Made by a program: the position numbers and the translations under genes
The notes under the pieces: generated by a model
What the model was told of the DNA's origin: nothing
Databases searched by the model: none
Seen by the model: only the letters and a program-made list of their open reading frames with translations
Part shown: piece by piece, positions 27,396 to 33,442 of the stretch
Layout of the letters: each line of letters opens with the position of its first letter
How positions within the stretch are numbered: position 1 is the first letter of the stretch
Assembly (NCBI GenBank): GCA_019218365.1
Contig: JAHUUJ010000004.1
Coordinates: 62,001 to 126,000, forward strand
Source of the DNA: Actinomycetaceae bacterium TAE3-ERU4
Lineage (GTDB): Bacteria; Actinomycetota; Actinomycetes; Actinomycetales; Actinomycetaceae
DNA: 64,000 nucleotides
Reading direction: 5' to 3'

Positions 27396-29387
27396 ATGAC
27401 TTGGTTTTCAACGATTCCGACTGTTATTGTTCTTGCTTCAATTATTTATTTGCCGGGGCTTTTAATCACCCTTGGTTATACCCGTCGACCTTGGCTTCTA
27501 GCTGGACTTTCTCCGCTTTTGTCAGCTTCGGTATTAGCGATTGCCGCTCTGCTTTCGGGAGCCATCCCGGGAACTTGGGGAATCCCCCTAATTATAGCGG
27601 TCACAGCAGTACTCGCAGTCCTTAGCTGGACAAGCGCTTACCTTTTGCGTCCACGTCACCGCTCTGCTCGAAGGTATAACCAAACTGTTGAAAAGACAAG
27701 TCTAAGAATTAAACTTCTTACCGGCTGCGCACTAGTAATAAATGCTTTTATGGTGCTGGTAATGTTTGTGATTCCAACTCACGGTGCAAATGCCATAAAT
27801 CAGATTTACGATACTCCCTTCCACTTCTCTGTAATCCGCTGGATTATAGACAATGCAGACGCATCTTCCCTACACACTGTAAAGCTAGATGGAACCGCTA
27901 ATTCCATTTTCTATCCTTCGCTTTGGCATGGTTGGGTATCCCTCGGATCGCTTGTTACCGGCGCTTCAATTCCACTAGCCGTCAACGCTTCGACCCTGGT
28001 TATTTTGCTTTTCATCTGGCCGCTGTGCATGGGAACACTAACCAAAACTATCGTCGGAGACCAAAAACCTTACGCTTATCCCATAGTTATTGCATTGGCG
28101 TCCATTTTTGGTGCTTTCCCTTGGAATTTCCTTTCTTTCGGCCCCCTTTATTCAAACCAATTTTCTTACGCAATAGCCCCTGCTTATATGGCAGTGTTAC
28201 TTTTGCTTATCCGCTACCTCCTTGCGGGACGTTTCAAAGCTTGGCAGCCGCTATGCGGAATGGTTTGTACAATTCTCTTAGGCTTCATAGCCTTTACTTT
28301 CGCTCAGCCTAATTCACTCTTCACTCTAGCGGTTCTTATTTTCCCCGCCCTGTGCATGGGGATTTTAGAACTTGGAATGCAAGGGGGCAAAAAACCCTTA
28401 TTGATTTCCGTTGTAGCCGTTATTGCACTTGTTATCTTGGCTGTATTCTTGTGGATTAAGGTCCACGATGCCTCTTTCATGCAGCGAACCGTAACTTGGG
28501 TTTGGCCTCCGTATCACACTCCTCTTAAGGGACTTCTTGCGACGCTTTCTTTGGCAACAACTGGAGGCGGCGCACAAATTGGTCTAGCTATGCTAGTGCT
28601 TGCTGCACTCATCTATTCACTCTTTAAGCCCTACCGTTGGCTAGCGATTTCTTATGTGTTAATTTCGTTCCTCTACTGGTTAGCATCTTCGGTAAACGGT
28701 ACTTTCCGAGATTACGCAACCGGATTCTGGTATCACGATTCAACTCGTTTATCTGCAGCAATGGTACTTATTGCACTTCCTCTTCTAGCTATCTTGTTCA
28801 GTACTGGAATTGAATATATCTTTAGTACACTTTCTTCCTCTTCCCAAAAGAATTGGTTAATTGTCGCCTGCGCACTCGCTCTAGTGGGAATGAATGCGCA
28901 AGCCTACACCGGCAGCAACCTGGATTCAAAGCGCTTTTCTATTTCCTCGGCCACTGATAAAGCTGATTATCATTTCCTTAACGAGGGCGAAAATAAGTTC
29001 ATGTCAACCGTTCAGGAAAAAATAACGGGAGATAAGAAAATCGCGAACAATCCTTTCGATGGATCTGCACTAGGTTATCCCCTCTTTAAGACTAACGTTC
29101 TTTTCCCAGCCTTTGAGGGCAATTGGATGGGCAAGCCAACAAAGGATCAAACAATTATTCGTACGGGACTGGCTGAAGTGGTTAATAAGCCCGATGTTGT
29201 CTGTCCAGCAGTTAAAGACCTAAACATCGGATATGTCATTCGTCTGGGCCGAGACACCGAAGAACTAAACTACGACCCCGAACGCTGGAAAGGAATTGAC
29301 AAGATAAATTCCGACACTAAGGGTTTCAAACTAATCGCCCAAGAAGGAAAATTATCCCTTTACAAGATAACTGCATGTAATAACTAA
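27396..29387 (+). CDS. Large polytopic membrane protein, DUF6541-like
   Basis: 663 residues with roughly a dozen hydrophobic segments spread from residue 5 to about 510 and a soluble, probably extracytoplasmic C-terminal region (about 530-663). The overall shape and motifs such as IYDTPFHFSVIRWI and SIFYPSLWHGW match actinobacterial DUF6541 proteins, which I recall as linked to surface polysaccharide genes. No catalytic motif is certain. Immediately downstream come a GtrB-like glycosyltransferase and GtrA, so it may be the polytopic, acceptor-specific transferase of a three-component Gtr-like system. That role is inference. Confidence 0.72.
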   Translation: MTWFSTIPTVIVLASIIYLPGLLITLGYTRRPWLLAGLSPLLSASVLAIAALLSGAIPGTWGIPLIIAVTAVLAVLSWTSAYLLRPRHRSARRYNQTVEKTSLRIKLLTGCALVINAFMVLVMFVIPTHGANAINQIYDTPFHFSVIRWIIDNADASSLHTVKLDGTANSIFYPSLWHGWVSLGSLVTGASIPLAVNASTLVILLFIWPLCMGTLTKTIVGDQKPYAYPIVIALASIFGAFPWNFLSFGPLYSNQFSYAIAPAYMAVLLLLIRYLLAGRFKAWQPLCGMVCTILLGFIAFTFAQPNSLFTLAVLIFPALCMGILELGMQGGKKPLLISVVAVIALVILAVFLWIKVHDASFMQRTVTWVWPPYHTPLKGLLATLSLATTGGGAQIGLAMLVLAALIYSLFKPYRWLAISYVLISFLYWLASSVNGTFRDYATGFWYHDSTRLSAAMVLIALPLLAILFSTGIEYIFSTLSSSSQKNWLIVACALALVGMNAQAYTGSNLDSKRFSISSATDKADYHFLNEGENKFMSTVQEKITGDKKIANNPFDGSALGYPLFKTNVLFPAFEGNWMGKPTKDQTIIRTGLAEVVNKPDVVCPAVKDLNIGYVIRLGRDTEELNYDPERWKGIDKINSDTKGFKLIAQEGKLSLYKITACNN

Positions 29388-29505
29388 TCTGTTAGCTATA
29401 AATTGCTGTTTTACCGCGTATTTACAGCCATTTATAAATCTACCGGGTAGTATTTTATCTGACTACAGTTTGTTTCCCTCGAAACAGGAATAAATAGGAG
29501 CATTA

Positions 29506-30456
29506 ATGACCGACGCTACCAACCCCACAATCGCGGCGATTGTCCCCTGCTACAACGAAGAAGCAGCTATCGCAACCGTCGTTAAAGATTTAAAAGCTGC
29601 TGTACCGGGGATTGACGTATATGTTTACGACAACAACTCCACAGATAAAACTTCTGAGGTAGCCGCCGCAGCCGGAGCAATTGTCCGTTTTGAGCCACGT
29701 AAGGGTAAAGGAAACGTGGTTCGTCGTGCTTTCTCAGATGTAGATGCCGATATCTATCTGCTTATTGACGGTGACGATACTTACGAAGCGGCCGCAGCTC
29801 CGAAGATGATTGAACTACTTGTAAACGAACAGCTCGACCACGTGCTCGGATGTCGTGAGGATGACCGCGATAACTCTGCTTATCGAGCCGGTCACGCACA
29901 GGGAAACAAAATGTTTAACAAATTGGTTGGTTTCCTGTTTGGTGAAAAAGTCACGGACATGCTCTCTGGTTACCGCATCTTCTCCCGTCGTTTCGTTAAA
30001 TCGTTCCCGGCGCTTTCTCGTGAATTTGAAATTGAAACAGAACTTACCGTTCACTCTATGGCACTGCGCGTTCCCCAAAGAGAATACGGGGTTGGTTTCA
30101 AGGATCGTCCAGCCGGTTCCGAATCTAAGCTGCGTACTTTCCACGATGGTTTCCGCATTCTTGGATTGATTGCCAAGCTACTTACTCACGAGCGTCCTTT
30201 TGCGTTCTATGGCTTAGTCTCGCTCTGTTCTTTTGTGCTTTCCCTAATTTTCGGTATTCCCGTCATCTGGGAATTCGCTCAAACTGGTCTAGTGCCTCGC
30301 TTCCCCAGTGCTATTTTAGCTTCCTCGCTAATGATTCTGGCCGTTCTGTTCTTCATGGTTGGTTTGATACTTTCTTACGTCTTACGATCACGTCGTGAAG
30401 CAATGCGCCTAGCCTATCTTCGTCTATCTTCTCCACCCCTGACTTGGGAGCACTGA
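29506..30456 (+). CDS. Family 2 glycosyltransferase, GtrB/DPM-like, with C-terminal membrane helices
   Basis: 316 residues. The GT-A domain has the start IAAIVPCYNEEAAI, the YDNNSTDKT motif, the metal motif DGDDTY and the SGYRIFSRRFVKSFP acceptor-side segment, all as in dolichyl/bactoprenyl-phosphate glycosyltransferases. Two hydrophobic hairpin helices follow (about 225-290). It probably transfers a sugar from a nucleotide to polyprenyl phosphate at the inner face of the membrane. AGGAG lies five bases before the ATG. GtrA follows after one base. Confidence 0.9.
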   Translation: MTDATNPTIAAIVPCYNEEAAIATVVKDLKAAVPGIDVYVYDNNSTDKTSEVAAAAGAIVRFEPRKGKGNVVRRAFSDVDADIYLLIDGDDTYEAAAAPKMIELLVNEQLDHVLGCREDDRDNSAYRAGHAQGNKMFNKLVGFLFGEKVTDMLSGYRIFSRRFVKSFPALSREFEIETELTVHSMALRVPQREYGVGFKDRPAGSESKLRTFHDGFRILGLIAKLLTHERPFAFYGLVSLCSFVLSLIFGIPVIWEFAQTGLVPRFPSAILASSLMILAVLFFMVGLILSYVLRSRREAMRLAYLRLSSPPLTWEH

Positions 30457-30457
30457 G

Positions 30458-30895
30458 TTGGATTTTTTTTCCAGCTTTTTCAAAAAGCTAAAGTCGGGTA
30501 GTTCCTTTTGGCGCTATCTCATAGTCGGGGTCGGGACTTCCGGCCTCGACCTCAGCTTGTTCACCCTGTTTAGTGTGGTATTTGAAATTAATGAGGTTAT
30601 CTCAAATATTTTTTCGACTATTATCACGGTTTGCGTTAGTTACCTTATAAATCGTAGCTTCGTATTCAACTCGCAAAAAACAGGTTGGGCAAGTTTCTTC
30701 TCTTTCGCTGGAGTCACCCTAATTACGGGATTAATTATCCAAAGCTTCATCATCTGGACCCTAATTTCTTTTGCCTCTTATGCTTTGCCTTCCCTTTCCC
30801 CAGCAATCGTTAACCCCGCGGTAAAAATTTGCGCAATGGGTGTAGGAGCAATTTGTAACTATCTCGGATACCGGTTTATTTTCACAGAAAAGTAG
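30458..30895 (+). CDS. gtrA: GtrA-family polyprenyl-phosphate-sugar flippase-like protein
   Basis: 145 residues with four membrane helices and the GtrA signature FWRYLIVGVGTSGLDLSLF near the N-terminus, plus SYLINRSFVF. GtrA proteins are thought to flip polyprenyl-phosphate-linked sugars. The start is TTG 30458 with GGGAG seven bases upstream inside the end of the glycosyltransferase gene. The pair GtrB-GtrA is the core of Gtr systems that decorate O-antigens, teichoic acids or arabinogalactan. Confidence 0.86.
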   Translation: MDFFSSFFKKLKSGSSFWRYLIVGVGTSGLDLSLFTLFSVVFEINEVISNIFSTIITVCVSYLINRSFVFNSQKTGWASFFSFAGVTLITGLIIQSFIIWTLISFASYALPSLSPAIVNPAVKICAMGVGAICNYLGYRFIFTEK

Positions 30896-30901
30896 GTCTT
30901 T

Positions 30902-32110
30902 ATGTCCCCCACTCTTAATACCGAAGATATGAGTACAAGAACTTTAAGGGTGGGTGTGATAGGGGTAGGAGCGCGCTCTCGTCTCGCCTTGAACGCACTC
31001 TCTCCAGAAAATAATTGTGCCCTAGTTGCCGTTGTCGAAACCTGCTCTAACGCTAAAGAAAGAGTTGAAAAGCAATTAGGAAAAAATCTTAAGATTTTTT
31101 CTACTCTAGAAGAACTCATTGAAGAAGGCATAGATATAGCTTTCATAACTTCTCCAGATGACACCCACCAAGAAGTCGCTGTCCGTCTTTTAAGAGCAGG
31201 CATTGCCGTATATTTAGAAAAGCCTTTAGCAATTACCCGTGAGGGTGCAGACGAGATACTGCGTGTAGCTTACGAAACAAAAACTAAGCTCTACGTTGGG
31301 CACAATATGCGTCACATGCAGGTTGTTCGCCTATTACGCGAGATTATCCAACGCGGTGAAATAGGAGAGGTAAAAGCTATCTGGTGTAGACATTTCGTTG
31401 GTTCCGGTGGTGATTTCTATTTTAAAGATTGGCATTCGCAAAGAAAACATGTGGGTGGACTCCTCCTCCAAAAAGCAGCCCACGACATAGACGTAATGAA
31501 TTGGCTTGCAAACTCGCACCCTAAACAAGTTGTGGGAATGGGTGGATTAACTGTCTACAATCAAGTAACAAATCGGGGCGGACAGGGAAATAAACTGATG
31601 GGTCAATGGCATTCATTAGATAATTGGCCTCCCCTTTCTCAGACCGGACTGTCTGACAAGATTGATATTGAAGACATTTCAATGATGCTTATGCAGATGG
31701 AAAACGGGGTTTTTGCCTCTTACCAGCAGTGTCACTACACTCCGGATTATTGGAGAAACTACACCGTAATTGGAACAGCAGGACGCGCGGAAAACTTCGG
31801 TGATGGACAGGGAGGACACATTAAAGTTTGGAATAAACGTACCTTCTATAATCCAGACGGTGATTTAATTTACCCAATTGAAGCTGATGCACATGGACAC
31901 GATGATGCAGACAAACTTACTGTAAAAGAATTTATTCGCTTTGTACGCGATGGTTCTCCTACGGATACGAATCCCCTGGCTGCTTGGCATGCAGTAAACG
32001 CCGGAATTGGGGCTACAGATTCACTTCGTACAGGATCATCACCAGTTTCTCTTAGCTCTCCCCCAACGGAGATAGAAACCTACTTCGAAAATAATCAATT
32101 ACCCCAATAG
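30902..32110 (+). CDS. Gfo/Idh/MocA-family NAD(P)-dependent oxidoreductase
   Basis: 402 residues. The Rossmann motif VGVIGVGARSR is near residue 18, the VYLEKPLAIT motif gives the catalytic-site Lys, and AAHDIDVMNWL carries the conserved Asp/His region. Such enzymes oxidise or reduce sugars, sugar nucleotides or inositols; the substrate is not clear. It begins six bases after gtrA, so it may prepare or modify the sugar used by the preceding glycosylation genes. A second ATG at 30929 lacks a better ribosome-binding site. Confidence 0.87.
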   Translation: MSPTLNTEDMSTRTLRVGVIGVGARSRLALNALSPENNCALVAVVETCSNAKERVEKQLGKNLKIFSTLEELIEEGIDIAFITSPDDTHQEVAVRLLRAGIAVYLEKPLAITREGADEILRVAYETKTKLYVGHNMRHMQVVRLLREIIQRGEIGEVKAIWCRHFVGSGGDFYFKDWHSQRKHVGGLLLQKAAHDIDVMNWLANSHPKQVVGMGGLTVYNQVTNRGGQGNKLMGQWHSLDNWPPLSQTGLSDKIDIEDISMMLMQMENGVFASYQQCHYTPDYWRNYTVIGTAGRAENFGDGQGGHIKVWNKRTFYNPDGDLIYPIEADAHGHDDADKLTVKEFIRFVRDGSPTDTNPLAAWHAVNAGIGATDSLRTGSSPVSLSSPPTEIETYFENNQLPQ

Positions 32111-32111
32111 A

Positions 32112-32151
32112 AAGTTTTCCCCGTCCTTGATTTCAAGGACGGGGAAAACTT
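32112..32151. terminator. Bidirectional terminator between the oxidoreductase and the Cys-rich gene
   Basis: Perfect 19-bp arms (32112-32130 and 32133-32151) with a two-base loop, rich in A/T at the base of the stem, lie between two convergent genes. Each strand shows a short T-rich tail (CTTTAAC on plus, TTCTATT on minus). Confidence 0.85.
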
Positions 32152-32171
32152 CTTTAACTGGAGGTTAAAAC

Positions 32172-32495
32172 TTAGGCTGCGTGAACGCAGGTAGGGCATT
32201 CGCACTCTAGACAAACACAAGAAATGCATTCGTCCGAGCAGTGCTCACAAGTACAGGTGTTGTGGTTGCAGGTTTCACAAGTACAGTCTTTGCACTGGCA
32301 ATCTGCACAAACATCATCGCAATCAGCGCACTGACAAACATCGCATTCATCGTAGTGACCATTGTCTTCGCGGTGTGCGTGACCATCGTGTAGGTAATCC
32401 ACGTGGTCACCGTGGATACGGGCTTCATGGCCGCATCCCGGACCGTGGGTGTGGGCGTGTGTCTCAGCGGGACGGTGTTCAGTGTTTGCAGTCAT
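32172..32495 (-). CDS. Cys/His-rich metallothionein-like small protein
   Basis: 107 residues with 20 Cys and 14 His. Residues 7-47 are His-rich (HAHTHGPGCGH, HGDHVDYLHDGHAH), a segment I recall from small actinobacterial proteins encoded beside ArsR genes. Residues 51-103 hold 19 Cys, in C-x2-C-x-C patterns; the units CADCQCKDCTCETC and CISCVCLECECPTC have identical Cys spacing, which suggests internal duplication. It probably binds or stores Zn or another thiophilic metal in the cytosol. AGGAG lies seven bases before ATG 32495. It overlaps the SmtB-like gene by 17 bases and is thus coupled to it. No assigned family is certain. Confidence 0.85.
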   Translation of the reverse strand: MTANTEHRPAETHAHTHGPGCGHEARIHGDHVDYLHDGHAHREDNGHYDECDVCQCADCDDVCADCQCKDCTCETCNHNTCTCEHCSDECISCVCLECECPTCVHAA

Positions 32496-32796
32496 TTTCA
32501 TGCTCCTGGGTATGTTTTAAGGCGTCTAAGAAGATATGAGCAACATGCTCATCAATTAAGCGATAACTGGAATTACGCCCCTCCCGAGTTATCTCCACCA
32601 AGTGAGCGTCACGAAGAATACGTAAATGGTGAGATACCAAGGGTTGAGAAATTCCCAGTAGCTCCGTAAATTCTGTTACATCTGTGGGGCAGTCCGTAAG
32701 TTTCCTTACGATACTCGCCCGAATCGGGTGAGCCAGAGCCTTAAAAAGTACAACTACTGGTTCACCCTCACTGATTTTAGAGAACTCACCTTGCAT
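32479..32796 (-). CDS. ArsR/SmtB-family zinc-type metal sensor
   Basis: 105-residue winged-HTH repressor; the recognition helix is in ISQPLVSHHLRIL. The C-terminal helix has Asp82, His84, His95 and Glu98, exactly the D-x-H-x10-H-x2-E alpha-5 zinc site of SmtB/CzrA. The alpha-3 Cys motif of CadC/ArsR is absent. It should release DNA on binding Zn(II), inducing the overlapping Cys-rich gene downstream. The frame extends to TTG 32814 and ATG 32811, but ATG 32796 gives the normal length; it has no clear ribosome-binding site and sits six bases after TATTGT, so it may be leaderless. Confidence 0.88.
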   Translation of the reverse strand: MQGEFSKISEGEPVVVLFKALAHPIRASIVRKLTDCPTDVTEFTELLGISQPLVSHHLRILRDAHLVEITREGRNSSYRLIDEHVAHIFLDALKHTQEHENDCKH

Positions 32797-32844
32797 ACCT
32801 ACACAATACATCAAAAAAACTTTATATACAATATTTTTTATATA

Positions 32845-32859
32845 TGAAAATGCTTTTCA
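32845..32859. promoter_or_regulatory. Zur-box-like inverted repeat upstream of the SmtB-like gene
   Basis: TGAAAATGCTTTTCA differs by one central base from the actinobacterial Zur consensus as I recall it (TGAAAATGATTTTCA). Extended by one base each side it remains symmetric (ATGAAAA-TGC-TTTTCAT). It is 49 bp upstream of ATG 32796 and about 200 bp upstream of the DUF1540 gene on the other side. ArsR/SmtB sites usually have TGAA-N6-TTCA spacing; here it is N7. Confidence 0.6.
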
Positions 32860-33059
32860 TTAACTAGCTAATTACGTAAGCGAGATGAATTAAAAAAGAA
32901 GTTAGGATCGCATTACTAGAAAAAGAGAAAAAATATTAGGGCACCCTAAAATGGCTATTTTCCAAGGGAAAATCCAATTCATACAGGCCACTTTGACTCT
33001 CTTCTCTATTTCCTATTTGCTTATTTAGGTAACAATCTTCGCTAACTCGGAGGAAAGAA

Positions 33060-33326
33060 ATGATTAAACTTCCAATCGTCACAGACTGCTCAGTCAAAAG
33101 CTGTTCATTCAACCAAAACGGTTGCTCGGCAGCCGCTATGACCATGGGCGAGGACGGGTGCGTAACCTTCATCGACCTGGGTATCAAAGGTGGTAGCGGG
33201 CAGCAAGCACACGTAGGCGCCTGCCAGCGTACTGACTGCGCCCACAACAGTGACCTCGAATGCGCTGCCGGCGCAGTAGAAGTTGGCAAGGACACCGCAA
33301 AATGCCTGACATACCAGGCTGCCTAG
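33060..33326 (+). CDS. DUF1540-type Cys-rich small protein, two repeats
   Basis: 88 residues with two tandem Cys units: C-SVKS-C-SFNQNG-C then x11-C, and C-QRTD-C-AHNSDLE-C then x13-C. This is the DUF1540 pattern, whose Cys probably bind a metal; the biochemical role is unknown. GGAGG six bases before the ATG gives a strong ribosome-binding site. The gene is monocistronic, with its own terminator, and lies 0.25 kb from the SmtB-like gene in divergent orientation. Shared metal control is possible but only suggested by position. Confidence 0.85.
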   Translation: MIKLPIVTDCSVKSCSFNQNGCSAAAMTMGEDGCVTFIDLGIKGGSGQQAHVGACQRTDCAHNSDLECAAGAVEVGKDTAKCLTYQAA

Positions 33327-33344
33327 GTAAAACTAGAAAACTTT

Positions 33345-33380
33345 GTTCCCGGAGAAGATTTTTCTCCGGGAACTTTTTTT
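33345..33380 (+). terminator. Rho-independent terminator of the DUF1540 gene
   Basis: GTTCCCGGAGAA (33345-33356) pairs with TTCTCCGGGAAC (33362-33373), followed by seven T. It lies 19 bp after the stop codon. Confidence 0.93.
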
Positions 33381-33390
33381 ATGAATAGAA

Positions 33391-33426
33391 ATCTAGGGCC
33401 GCTCCCCAATAGGAGCGGCCCTAGAT
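33391..33426 (-). terminator. Terminator of the nusA-infB operon
   Basis: ATCTAGGGCCGCTCC (33391-33405) pairs perfectly with GGAGCGGCCCTAGAT (33412-33426). On the minus strand it follows the infB stop by 16 bp and is succeeded by TTCTATTC. Confidence 0.8.
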
Positions 33427-33442
33427 AGACTAAAGCAGATGA

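Noticed and set aside
32207-32428. 73-residue minus-strand frame in the Cys-rich gene region
   Set aside because: It is a shadow of the Cys/His-rich gene in another frame; it has no ribosome-binding site and lacks the meaningful Cys pattern.
32845-32859. Treating the inverted repeat as the SmtB-like protein's own operator
   Set aside because: The N7 spacing between TGAA and TTCA fits Zur better than the N6 of SmtB sites; kept as a Zur box, with the alternative open.
32936-33295. 119-residue minus-strand frame opposite the DUF1540 gene
   Set aside because: It is antisense to a well-supported small gene and has no recognisable protein features.
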